Below are positions 1-6,373 of a DNA stretch of 7,538 nucleotides, in pieces. The stretch spans positions 1-7,538 of the forward strand of contig DAOUGD010000276.1 of assembly GCA_034429475.1 (NCBI GenBank), written 5' to 3'. Position numbers and translations under genes: made by a program. Each line of letters starts with the position of its first letter. The first letter of the stretch is position 1. This stretch comes from JAKQHY01 sp034429475. Its GTDB lineage: Bacteria; Chloroflexota; Anaerolineae; B4-G1; SLSP01. A model generated the notes under the pieces. It ran no database searches. It was not told the origin of the DNA and worked only from the letters and a program-made list of their open reading frames with translations.

Positions 1-45
1 ACCCCTGCAACTCTCCTTGCCATGCCTGGGGTAGCCTCCGCAAAG

Positions 46-119
46 GGTACGATATTGTGAGACTGTAAAGGTACGATTTTACAAGACTACAGGGGGTACG
101 ATTTTACAAGCCCTTACAA
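46..119. repeat. Three degenerate 24-25 bp direct repeats
   Basis: Three head-to-tail units begin at 46, 70 and 95. Each starts GGTACGAT. The second and third share the exact 16-mer GGTACGATTTTACAAG (70-85 and 95-110), and the first is a diverged copy (GGTACGATATTGTGAGAC). Spacing is 24 and 25 bases. The units lie downstream of the leftmost permease gene, in a stretch with no open reading frame I trust. Units this close, with no unique spacer of constant length, do not look like CRISPR. The role is unknown; an intergenic repeat family or clustered protein-binding sites are both possible. Confidence 0.7.
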
Positions 120-120
120 C

Positions 121-189
121 GTGAAACGTAATGATCTGTCTGAAGAAGCTTTACGTTTGGCGTTTGACATTTGACGTTTGACGTTTCAC
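121..189. repeat. Heptamer array bounded by a 9-bp inverted repeat
   Basis: Five 7-base units run from 153 to 187: ACGTTTG, GCGTTTG, ACATTTG, ACGTTTG, ACGTTTC. The left flank GTGAAACGT (121-129) is the exact reverse complement of ACGTTTCAC (181-189), so the whole block can fold with the array on one side. It starts a few bases after the TAG stop of the - strand permease (194-196) and would lie in that gene's 3' untranslated region. It could act as a transcript end structure, but it has no U-run and is not a classical terminator. Confidence 0.7.
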
Positions 190-193
190 ATCT

Positions 194-1000
194 CTACGTC
201 CCCGTACTCTGATAATACCTGATCCCAAAATTCCAGAACGCCAGCGCCGCCAGCAGCATCCCACCGCCCACCACCGGCGCGAGCAGTGGAGCGAAGGCCG
301 GCATGTGGAGCGGATCGGGCCGGTCCAGCAAATAGAGCGCGGGGTAGTAGTTGACGAAAATCCCCGGAATGATGAAGGTGAAAAAGCGCCGCAGCCACGG
401 GTGGTACACTTCCATCGGGTAGGACATCATCTCCACGCCGCCGTAGGTGAAGATGTTGACGACCTCGATGGACTCAACCGTCCAGAAGGTGATAGTCGCG
501 CCGATGATGAACAGCGCGCCGAAGAAGCACACCAGACTGGCGAGGACGACCGGGACGAACAGGACTTTGAGCAGCGTCCAGCGAATCCCGGCGGCGATCA
601 GCGCGTAGCCGAGCACGACCGCGCCCTGGAAGATGCGCGCCAACCGCCGCAGCGCAAAATCCGAGCCGAACACCTGCAAGGTGAGTCCGAGCGGGCGCAG
701 CAGCATTTGGTCAAACGTCCCCCGGCGGACCTGCTGCCCAAACGCGCCGGGATCGAAGCCGCTGAAGATCATATCCATCAAGCCAAACGCCGTCTCGACC
801 AGCCCATACAGCAACGCGATCTCGGCCAGCGTCCAGCCCGCGATGTTCTCAAAGCGCTGCAAAATCAACGCCAGCGTCCCAAACGCCGCCGCCGTCCCGA
901 TCCCCGTGCCGACCAAATCCAACACAAACGCCACGCGGTACTGCATCTGCGCGCGCATATTGGCCCCGATCAACCGCCGGTACATCCGCCAAAATTCCAA
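194..1000 (-). CDS. ABC-2 type permease (COG3694/PF06182-like)
   Basis: This is an integral membrane subunit of an ABC transporter with about six helices and no ATP-binding motif. It resembles the COG3694 half of the COG3694/COG4587 permease pairs: the segment FVNYYPALYLL followed by a short DRPDP turn near residue 215 and the ending FGIRYYQSTGT are typical of that group. The substrate is unknown. I chose the TTG start at 1000 because GAGGG lies 7 bases upstream. An ATG at 985 has no well-placed ribosome site. An ATG at 1057 would add 19 residues, the first dozen or so encoded by intergenic heptamer repeat, which is unlikely to be native protein. The gene follows its partner permease after a repeat-filled gap, and both should be on one transcript. 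No ATPase gene is present next to it. Identification is by recalled family resemblance. Confidence 0.88.
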   Translation of the reverse strand: MEFWRMYRRLIGANMRAQMQYRVAFVLDLVGTGIGTAAAFGTLALILQRFENIAGWTLAEIALLYGLVETAFGLMDMIFSGFDPGAFGQQVRRGTFDQMLLRPLGLTLQVFGSDFALRRLARIFQGAVVLGYALIAAGIRWTLLKVLFVPVVLASLVCFFGALFIIGATITFWTVESIEVVNIFTYGGVEMMSYPMEVYHPWLRRFFTFIIPGIFVNYYPALYLLDRPDPLHMPAFAPLLAPVVGGGMLLAALAFWNFGIRYYQSTGT

Positions 1001-1007
1001 TGATTTT

Positions 1008-1012
1008 CCCTC
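1008..1012 (-). promoter_or_regulatory. Ribosome binding site that decides a TTG start
   Basis: On the - strand GAGGG (1012 to 1008) is followed by seven bases and then TTG at 1000-998. This is ideal spacing, whereas it is 22 bases from the ATG at 985. It is the only Shine-Dalgarno-like sequence near the N-terminus of the downstream permease, and it lies just outside the heptamer hairpin at 1023-1074. Confidence 0.55.
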
Positions 1013-1022
1013 GAAATACGGT

Positions 1023-1074
1023 AATGAGAAATGAGAAATGAGAAATGAGTCACACATGACTCATTTCTCATTAC
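1023..1074. repeat. Heptamer array with 16-bp perfect hairpin
   Basis: Four units run from 1023 to 1050: AATGAGA three times, then AATGAGT. The last two units plus CA (1037-1052) are the perfect reverse complement of 1057-1072, with the four-base loop CACA. The result is a 16-bp stem between the two permease genes. The stop of the upstream permease (TAA, 1080-1078) sits at its edge. It has no U-run, so it may be a processing or mRNA-stability element or a partial attenuator between the two genes rather than a terminator. Confidence 0.8.
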
Positions 1075-1077
1075 TTA

Positions 1078-1914
1078 TTACCCCCCCTGGATGACCAGCT
1101 TGCGCACCCCGGCGCGCATCACCAGTTGACACAGCGTGAACAACGCGATCACCCACAACACCTGCTGCGCCAGCGCGCCGAGCAGCGCCCGGCCTTCAAG
1201 GAGGCCCAGATACACCTCCAGCAGCGTGTTGACCATCGCCGGGAACGGCGTCAGGTGACAGAGCCGCACGAACCAGTCGGGGAAAAAGCGCAGCGGCATC
1301 ATAAAGCCGGAGAGGAACCACGAGAGGCCGAAGGCGATCCGCCCGATACCGCGCGCATCCGGCGTCCAGAACGCCGTCAGGTTGATCAAAAAGCGCCAGC
1401 CGAAGCTGACCAGCAGGCTCAACACCAACGTCACAGCCAGAGCCAACCATTGCCCCATCGTCTGCGGGATGGTAATCTTGAAGAAAAGGGCGTAAGCCGC
1501 CATAATCGTCAGCCCGCGCGTGAGGAAGTGGGCGATGGCCCGCCCGATGTCCTGCGCCAGCCAAAACGTGAAGTAATTCGTCGGCTTGAGCAACTCAGAC
1601 GCAATCTCCCCGCTGTAAACGGCCAGCATCACCCGCCACCAGTTAAACAGGGAGAGGTACGCGATAATCGCCTGGCTGAAGGCCGTAAACGTGACCGCGT
1701 CTTGCAGCGACATCCCCGCCACGTCCGTCCGCGCGGCGTACAGCGCGATCATCACCGATGCGCGCAACAGCCCGAAGAAAAAGTTGGTCATCAATCCCGC
1801 CAGATTCGCGGCGCGATAGCTGAACTGCTGCTGAAAGCCCAACTGGATCAGACGCCAGAACAACGTGAGGTCTTGGTTTTGAAGCCGGTTTGCGCTATAC
1901 TTGAGAGGATTCAC
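1078..1914 (-). CDS. ABC-2 type permease (COG4587-like)
   Basis: This is the second membrane subunit of the same putative ABC transporter: 278 residues, about six helices, no nucleotide-binding motif. An amphipathic N-terminal stretch (about residues 16-38, including FWRLIQLGFQQQFSYRAA) precedes the first helix, and the C-terminus ends in basic VRKLVIQGG, both typical of COG4587 proteins. The start is GTG at 1914. No Shine-Dalgarno sequence precedes it, but a promoter-like pair ends seven bases upstream, which suggests a leaderless message. A TTG at residue 18 is an alternative. It is the first gene of a two-gene - strand operon and is divergent from the hydrolase gene at 2042. What is transported is not evident. 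The missing ATPase may lie beyond the left edge or elsewhere in the genome. Confidence 0.87.
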   Translation of the reverse strand: MNPLKYSANRLQNQDLTLFWRLIQLGFQQQFSYRAANLAGLMTNFFFGLLRASVMIALYAARTDVAGMSLQDAVTFTAFSQAIIAYLSLFNWWRVMLAVYSGEIASELLKPTNYFTFWLAQDIGRAIAHFLTRGLTIMAAYALFFKITIPQTMGQWLALAVTLVLSLLVSFGWRFLINLTAFWTPDARGIGRIAFGLSWFLSGFMMPLRFFPDWFVRLCHLTPFPAMVNTLLEVYLGLLEGRALLGALAQQVLWVIALFTLCQLVMRAGVRKLVIQGG

Positions 1915-1920
1915 GGGAGC

Positions 1921-1948
1921 ATTGTAGCGTATGGGACGAAGATGTAAA
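1921..1948 (-). promoter_or_regulatory. Candidate sigma70-type promoter for the permease operon
   Basis: On the - strand TTTACA (1948-1943; 5 of 6 matches to TTGACA) is separated by 16 bases from TACAAT (1926-1921; 5 of 6 matches to TATAAT). Transcription would begin about 7 bases further on, at or within a base or two of the GTG at 1914. The hexamers are seen directly; promoter activity and the leaderless start are inference. Confidence 0.45.
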
Positions 1949-1971
1949 GCTGATGCGTGAAACGTGATTTC

Positions 1972-1998
1972 TCAACGGATTCAACGGATGGAACGGAT
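1972..1998. repeat. Three 9-base tandem repeats in the divergent gap
   Basis: TCAACGGAT occurs at 1972-1980 and 1981-1989, followed by the variant GGAACGGAT at 1990-1998. ATTCCGT and AAATCC further on (to 2022) partly mirror the units, giving a weak inverted arrangement. This is the only array in the window with a 9-base period. It lies in the 127-base gap between divergent genes, so it could overlap the hydrolase promoter, for which I see no convincing hexamer pair. Confidence 0.6.
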
Positions 1999-2041
1999 TT
2001 GATCCTATCATTCCGTAAATCCTGTTATTCTGGAGGATGCT

Positions 2042-3628
2042 ATGCCCTTTTCCTGGGATTTCCCCTACCCATCTCAACGAATGCCACTTTTAGCACAGAA
2101 CATCGTCGCCACGTCGCAGCCGCTGGCGGCGCAGGCCGGGTTGGATGCGCTGCGGCGCGGCGGCAACGCCGTGGACGCGGCGCTGGCCGCCGCCATCACG
2201 CTCACCGTCGTCGAGCCGACGAGCAACGGCCTGGGCAGCGACGCCTTCTGCATCCTGTGGGACGGCGAGCGCCTGCACGGACTGAACGCCTCCGGGCGTG
2301 CGCCACGCGCCCTCGCGCCGGAGCGGTTCGCCGGACAGACGCGGATGCCGACCATCGGTTGGGACCCCGTCACCGTGCCGGGCGCGGTCAGCGCGTGGGT
2401 GGCCCTCTCCGAGCGGTTTGGGCGGCTGCCGTTTGATGAGCTATTCACGGCGGCCATCCACTACGCGCGCGACGGCTACCTCGTCTCGCCGGTCACGGCG
2501 CTGGCATGGTGTTACGCGGAACAACGGTACGCGGCCTTCCCATCCTTCGGCGTGACGTTCCTGCCCGACGGCCGCGCGCCGCGTCCGGGGGAGCGCTTCC
2601 GCTGTCCCGATATGGCCGCTTCGTTGGAAGCCATTGCGGACACGCGCGGCGCGGCGTTCTATCGCGGCGCGCTGGCGGAGCGCATCGCGGCGCACGCGGC
2701 GGCCACCGGCGGCCTGCTGACCGTGGACGACCTGGCGTCCCACGCGCCGGAATGGGTCACGCCGCTCTCGCAGGAATATCGCGGCTACGCCTTGCACGAA
2801 ATCCCACCGAACGGCCAGGGGCTGGCGGCGCTGATCACGCTCGGCATCCTGCGTCACCTGGAGCTGGCGCGCTACCCGGTGGACTCCGCCGACAGCATCC
2901 ACCTGCAAGTGGAGGCGACGAAGCTCGCGTTTGCGGAGGCGCATCGCCACATCGCCGACCCGGCGTGGATGGAAGTCCCGCCGGAAGCGTTATTAGATGA
3001 AGCCTTCCTGGCGGAACGGGCGCGGACGATTCGGATGGATCAGGCGCAGTTCCCACAGTCCGCGCTGCCCACCGATCACGGCACGGTTTACCTTACCGCC
3101 GCCGACGCTGAGGGGAGGATGGTCTCCTACATCCAATCGAACTACATGGGCTTCGGATCGGGCATCGTCGTGCCGGGGACGGGGATCAGCCTGCAAAATC
3201 GCGGCGCGGGCTTCCGGCTGGAGGCGGGCCATCCCAACCGCGTGGCCGGCGGCAAGCGACCGTACCACACCATCATCCCCGGCTTCGTCACCCAGGCGGG
3301 CCGCCCGGTGATGAGCTTCGGCGTGATGGGCGGGCACATGCAACCGCAGGGCCACGTCCAGATGATGGTGCGGATTTTCGACTACGGGCAGAATCCGCAG
3401 GCGGCCTCGGACGCGCCGCGTTGGTATGTAGAGGAAAATCTGACCGATCTCTCGTTGGAGCCGGGCTTCGCGCCGGAAGTCATCGCGGAATTGCAGCGGC
3501 GCGGGCATCATGTCACGCCCAATCTGCCGCCGGGACGGTTTGGGGGCGCGCAGTTGATTTACAGATTAGAGGATGGCTATTGCGCGGGGACGGATTGGCG
3601 CAAGGATGGGCAGGCGGTAGGATTCTAG
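2042..3628 (+). CDS. Gamma-glutamyltranspeptidase-like Ntn-hydrolase
   Basis: The protein has 528 residues and belongs to the gamma-glutamyltransferase/cephalosporin acylase family. These are self-cleaving N-terminal-nucleophile amidohydrolases. Thr348, in DHGTVY, should become the nucleophile after autocleavage, leaving subunits of about 347 and 181 residues. Asn367, the FGSG-VVPGTG segment and the oxyanion glycines Gly430-Gly431 are present. Compared with the E. coli enzyme as I recall it, Arg114 is Ser84, Asp433 is Gly390, and Ser462-Ser463 are His409-Thr410. The pocket that grips the gamma-glutamyl group is therefore changed. The QNRGAGF and GKRPYHTIIP motifs match the YwrD-like branch, whose substrate is poorly defined. 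No signal peptide is seen, so it is probably cytoplasmic, unlike classical periplasmic or secreted forms. GGAGG at 2032-2036 lies five bases before ATG. The hydrolase class is secure; activity on glutathione is doubtful. Confidence 0.93.
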   Translation: MPFSWDFPYPSQRMPLLAQNIVATSQPLAAQAGLDALRRGGNAVDAALAAAITLTVVEPTSNGLGSDAFCILWDGERLHGLNASGRAPRALAPERFAGQTRMPTIGWDPVTVPGAVSAWVALSERFGRLPFDELFTAAIHYARDGYLVSPVTALAWCYAEQRYAAFPSFGVTFLPDGRAPRPGERFRCPDMAASLEAIADTRGAAFYRGALAERIAAHAAATGGLLTVDDLASHAPEWVTPLSQEYRGYALHEIPPNGQGLAALITLGILRHLELARYPVDSADSIHLQVEATKLAFAEAHRHIADPAWMEVPPEALLDEAFLAERARTIRMDQAQFPQSALPTDHGTVYLTAADAEGRMVSYIQSNYMGFGSGIVVPGTGISLQNRGAGFRLEAGHPNRVAGGKRPYHTIIPGFVTQAGRPVMSFGVMGGHMQPQGHVQMMVRIFDYGQNPQAASDAPRWYVEENLTDLSLEPGFAPEVIAELQRRGHHVTPNLPPGRFGGAQLIYRLEDGYCAGTDWRKDGQAVGF

Positions 3629-3661
3629 GAAAATTATCTGAAATCCAACTGAGGAAGAACC

Positions 3662-4027
3662 ATGAAACTGAGTGTATCAGTGATTATTAGGGCAGCATTG
3701 GTCGGTTTTGCAATCACATTTCTAGTGCGTATGGCTGGCTATATTCTCTCAGAGTTGCTCTCCCCTATAGATTTCGAAGCTCCATGTTGTTTTCTGGGAG
3801 GCCTACTCGCGCTCCTTCCCGGAGCATTGTATGTTATGATGGCTGAGGATAATATCAGTCTCGTTGAGGGCGTACTAGGAGGGGCTTTAACGGGTGTTAT
3901 TACAGGAACCATCAATGGAATATTGATGCTTCCATTACTTACCAGTGCTATAGGCAGTATCGGTATGGGTGCTGTGTTTGGCGCAATTGGCGGTCTGATC
4001 CTGGTTGTTGCCAGGAGACAGGGTTGA
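3662..4027 (+). CDS. Small Gly-rich membrane protein, function unknown
   Basis: The protein has 121 residues and three to four hydrophobic segments (about 7-31, 42-60, 65-90 and 94-117). The last two are rich in Gly and small residues (GGALTGVITGTINGI and GMGAVFGAIGGLIL), which suggests tightly packed helices. A CC pair at 42-43 opens the second segment. I do not recognise a family. GAGGAAG at 3651-3657 supports the ATG start. It begins 33 bases after the hydrolase and ends four bases before the next gene, so co-transcription is likely. Its base composition stands out: the first two 60-base lines of the gene have 24 and 28 G+C, against about 46 in a typical hydrolase line. This suggests a separate origin. 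Confidence 0.75.
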   Translation: MKLSVSVIIRAALVGFAITFLVRMAGYILSELLSPIDFEAPCCFLGGLLALLPGALYVMMAEDNISLVEGVLGGALTGVITGTINGILMLPLLTSAIGSIGMGAVFGAIGGLILVVARRQG

Positions 4028-4031
4028 TTCA

Positions 4032-4724
4032 ATGACACAATCGAACAACACCACTAGACGGTTAAAGATGCAATCACGACACTGTTTAGAGTTTGTAGTC
4101 GTTTTCATAGCGTTGTTGGCAGGATGCAGCACCGCTACGGTTGAGGCGCCAAGCCTCACTTCGGTAGTTGAGGTCGCAAGCGCAACACCAGAAATCGTCG
4201 CCACGCCGCCCCACTGCAACCCGCCTACCGTCATCCCGCCGACGCCGCCGGCCAACATCCCCGGTTACGCCAAGCTGGACGAAACCACCAACCTCCACGT
4301 CACCGGAACAATGCCGGACATTGACCTGGCGGAGTACCGGCTAAAGGTTACGGGCAAGGTCGCGCAGCCCCTCAGCCTGACTTACGACGAATTGCGCTGC
4401 CTGCCCAAACAGGAAGTGCGCGCGCTGCTGGTCTGCGTCGGCTTCTTCGAGGACGAGGCAACGTGGGCGGGCGCGTCGCTCAACGATGTGCTCGATCTGG
4501 CGCAGGTGGCCCCCGATGCGACGGCGCTGCGGCTGCGCAGCGCGGATGGCTACGCTGGCTACGTCCGCCTGGATGCGGTGCGCGGCAACGCGCACAACCT
4601 CCTGGCCTACGAGTGGGAAGACGAGCCGCTGCCGGCCCTGCACGGCTTTCCCATCCGCGCCGTCTTCCCTGATGAAGAAGGCAGCGAGTGGGTGAAGTGG
4701 CTGGTGGAAATTGAAGTAGAGTGA
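4032..4724 (+). CDS. Lipoprotein with sulfite-oxidase-type molybdopterin domain
   Basis: The protein has 230 residues. A basic N-terminus with an Arg pair (R9-R10) and a hydrophobic stretch lead to a lipobox LLAGC with Cys32, so it is probably exported and lipid-anchored. A Thr/Pro-rich linker (about 33-80) precedes an oxidoreductase molybdopterin-binding domain (PF00174-like, about 88-230). The family signature LVCVGFFEDEATWAG contains Cys135, the expected molybdenum ligand, and HGFPIRAVFP and WVKWLVEIEVE match the domain's C-terminal part. The substrate is unknown, and no heme or subunit partner is encoded nearby. The ATG at 4032 follows the previous stop (4027) by four bases, with AGGAGA 13 bases upstream, which is rather far. 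ATG 4068 (residue 13) would still keep the lipobox, and TTG 4005 is also in frame. The signal-peptide part is AT-richer than the enzymatic domain. Confidence 0.88.
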   Translation: MTQSNNTTRRLKMQSRHCLEFVVVFIALLAGCSTATVEAPSLTSVVEVASATPEIVATPPHCNPPTVIPPTPPANIPGYAKLDETTNLHVTGTMPDIDLAEYRLKVTGKVAQPLSLTYDELRCLPKQEVRALLVCVGFFEDEATWAGASLNDVLDLAQVAPDATALRLRSADGYAGYVRLDAVRGNAHNLLAYEWEDEPLPALHGFPIRAVFPDEEGSEWVKWLVEIEVE

Positions 4725-4732
4725 AGAAAGAA

Positions 4733-4773
4733 GGGGAGAGAGGGAGAGGGGGAGAAAGGGAGAGAGGGAGCAG
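4733..4773 (+). repeat. Octamer purine repeat, G-quadruplex-like
   Basis: Five 8-base units run from 4734: GGGAGAGA, GGGAGAGG, GGGAGAAA, GGGAGAGA, GGGAGCAG. An extra G at 4733 precedes them. The block starts nine bases after the lipoprotein stop. The G-runs, separated by 3-5 bases, satisfy the usual four-run G-quadruplex pattern on the coding strand, so a structure could form in the message. The period is 8, unlike most arrays here. Folding is inference. Confidence 0.7.
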
Positions 4774-4818
4774 AAGGACGAAAGCGGGAGTTTGAATTCG
4801 ATAGCCAATCCCGGATAA

Positions 4819-4846
4819 CCGATTTCCGATTTCTGATTTCCATTTT
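4819..4846 (+). repeat. Heptamer array upstream of a membrane-protein gene
   Basis: Four 7-base units: CCGATTT, CCGATTT, CTGATTT, CCATTTT. The array stops just before the ribosome binding site AAGGAG (4852-4857). The 15-mer GATTTCTGATTTCCA in this block also occurs in the array before azlD, at 7147-7161, so related units are reused between distant gaps. Confidence 0.7.
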
Positions 4847-4863
4847 CATGAAAGGAGCGAGCG

Positions 4864-5400
4864 ATGAAGCGGTTAATTTTGATGATCGGTGCAGTGGTGG
4901 TGGGCGCGGGGCTGATGGCGGCGCTGCTGTTCTCGGTGCTGCGCGGGCCGGGGCGCGCCCCCACGGATTGGCGCACGACGTTGGAGCGCTATCTGGATTT
5001 CACCGCCGAGACAGTGGGCGGACGGGCGACGGTGGTGGAATCGGTGAAGGCCGACCAACCGGCGAAGTTCAGGGATACGGACTTCGTCACCTTTGGCAAC
5101 GCCCGCTATTTTTCGCCGGAGGTAGACCTGGACGAGACGCCGCTGCTGCAAAGCACCCCCGTGATGACCGGCACGTCCGCGTCGGCGCGCACGGGACGTC
5201 CCATCCCCTTCCCACCGGACGAGTTGTGGTGCGTCACATTGCAATGGGCGGATGGCGGACAGCAACTTGTCTTCGCCGGCCAACACGCGGATATGTTTAT
5301 GGCCGAATGGTTCATCCATCAGGGCGAAACTGCGCCCTATTCACCCGAATTCGTAAAATTTGTGCAGTCCATCGGCTGCACGTTAGCCCAGGAGGAATAA
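4864..5400 (+). CDS. Single-helix membrane-anchored protein, function unknown
   Basis: The protein has 178 residues. A basic MKR start and one hydrophobic helix (about 4-27) are followed by RGPGR and a soluble domain of about 150 residues, which I expect to lie outside the membrane. The helix lacks a lipobox and could be an uncleaved anchor or a signal peptide. The soluble part has Cys at about 123 (WCVTLQW) and Cys at about 172 (IGCTL), a possible disulfide, but no motif I recognise. AAGGAG at 4852-4857, six bases before ATG, fixes the start firmly. The stop TAA overlaps the ATG of the acetyltransferase by one base (TAATG), so the two are probably translationally coupled. Confidence 0.85.
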   Translation: MKRLILMIGAVVVGAGLMAALLFSVLRGPGRAPTDWRTTLERYLDFTAETVGGRATVVESVKADQPAKFRDTDFVTFGNARYFSPEVDLDETPLLQSTPVMTGTSASARTGRPIPFPPDELWCVTLQWADGGQQLVFAGQHADMFMAEWFIHQGETAPYSPEFVKFVQSIGCTLAQEE

Positions 5401-6302
5401 TGCCTATCACAACCCGAATTTACAAAACCCCGGATGATTTACAAGCCGTCTTAGACTTGCTGCAAGCCGTGCGCGACGTTCCGAATATCGTGGATATGCA
5501 GGAGCTTCTGGATATGCCCACGATGCAGGCGCAAACGCGCTTGTGGGAAGACGCTGACGGACGGCTGCTCGGCTTCGCGCTGGTGGACCCGTACCACAAC
5601 CTGATCTTCGAGGTGCGCCCGGAAGCCGCTGCGCTTGTCTCAGACATGGTGGCCTGGGGGGAGACATGCATCCGCCGCGAGATGGCCGAGACCGGCGAAG
5701 AATTCACCCTGGACGCAAGCTGCCGCGCCGCCGACACGACGCGGATCGGCTGGCTGGAAAGCCACGGCTTCGTCCAACAGGAAATGCGCTCCCTGCACCT
5801 GGAACGCCCGTTGAACGAGCCAATCCCCGAACCCCGCCTGCCCGCCGGATTCGTCATCCGCCCGACGACCGAGGCGGAGGCGGAAGCCCACGTCGCCCTG
5901 CACCGCGCCGCCTTCGGCAGCGGCTTTATGACGCTCGAACAACGCCTGGCGACGCTGCGCCTGCCCGAATACGACCCCGCGCTGGATTTAGTGGTCGTCG
6001 CGCCAGATGGGACGCTGGTCGCCTACTGCACCTGCTCCATCAGCGCGGAGGAAAACACTCTCAGCGGGCGCGCCGACGGCTACACCGACCCCGTGGCGAC
6101 GCATCCGGCCTACCAGCGGCGCGGACTGGCGCGCGCCCTGCTCCTCACCGGGATGCGCCTGCTCCGCGACCGGGGGATGGACTTCGCCGTGATGGGCACC
6201 AGCAGCGAGAACGTCGCCATGCAGAAGACGGCGGAATCCGTGGGGTTCCGGGTGGTGTCGGAGAATGTGTGGTTTGCGAAGGCGGTAGACGGTAGACGGT
6301 AG
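5400..6302 (+). CDS. Tandem GNAT-family N-acetyltransferase
   Basis: The protein has 300 residues made of two GNAT folds. The C-terminal domain (about 150-295) carries a clear acetyl-CoA motif, with VATHPAYQRRGLARALL placing Q239-R-R-G-L-A244 in the expected Q/R-x-x-G-x-A pattern. It is followed by NVAMQKTAESVGF, the usual closing helix. The N-terminal domain (about 1-135) ends with WLESHGF, typical of GNAT folds, but shows no acetyl-CoA loop and looks degenerate. The acceptor is unknown and could be a small amine, an antibiotic or a protein. The start is the ATG at 5400, overlapping the previous stop by one base with GGAGG at 5391-5395. The reading frame stays open upstream to 4848, but that part lies over the preceding gene. 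The last residues, VDGRR, and the TAG stop are encoded by the GGTAGAC heptamer array. Confidence 0.92.
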   Translation: MPITTRIYKTPDDLQAVLDLLQAVRDVPNIVDMQELLDMPTMQAQTRLWEDADGRLLGFALVDPYHNLIFEVRPEAAALVSDMVAWGETCIRREMAETGEEFTLDASCRAADTTRIGWLESHGFVQQEMRSLHLERPLNEPIPEPRLPAGFVIRPTTEAEAEAHVALHRAAFGSGFMTLEQRLATLRLPEYDPALDLVVVAPDGTLVAYCTCSISAEENTLSGRADGYTDPVATHPAYQRRGLARALLLTGMRLLRDRGMDFAVMGTSSENVAMQKTAESVGFRVVSENVWFAKAVDGRR

Positions 6303-6359
6303 ACGGTAGACGGTAGACGGTAGACGGTCCTGTCTACTGTCTACTGTCTACCGTCTACT
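6284..6359 (+). repeat. Heptamer array with 28-bp RNA hairpin
   Basis: Six copies of GGTAGAC run from 6284 to 6325. After the loop GGTCCT (6326-6331), four inverted units follow: GTCTACT, GTCTACT, GTCTACC, GTCTACT (6332-6359). Units 3-6 (6298-6325) pair fully with 6332-6359. The three positions that differ from perfect complementarity are all G opposite T, hence G.U pairs in RNA. The block includes the stop codon of the acetyltransferase and ends 14 bases before the ATG of azlC. No U-run follows. It could be an attenuator, a processing site or a 3'-end protector. Confidence 0.85.
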
Positions 6360-6373
6360 TGAGTGAAACGACG

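Noticed and set aside
46..119. CRISPR array
   Set aside because: Units are only about 16-18 bases conserved with 7-9 bases between them, one copy is strongly diverged, and no cas gene is present.
305..1003. Long + strand open frames opposite the permeases (305-1003, 1126-1947)
   Set aside because: The translations are Arg/Gln/Glu/Pro-rich antisense shadows of GC-rich membrane-protein genes, with no recognisable domain.
1055..1057. ATG at 1057 as the start of the leftmost permease
   Set aside because: The first residues would be translated heptamer repeat in the hairpin, with no ribosome site. The TTG at 1000 has GAGGG at seven bases.
1895..2077. Small - strand gene of 60 codons in the divergent gap
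   Set aside because: It runs through the 9-base repeat and overlaps both real genes, has no ribosome site and no recognisable features.
4848..5399. An open frame extending the acetyltransferase upstream by 184 codons
   Set aside because: It overlies the membrane-anchored gene, which has a strong ribosome site and hydrophobic helix. The translation is low-quality and Gly/Arg-rich, and the GNAT homology begins at the ATG at 5400.
6284..6359. Rho-independent terminator after the acetyltransferase
   Set aside because: The stem is strong but no U-run follows it, and azlC begins 15 bases later on the same strand.
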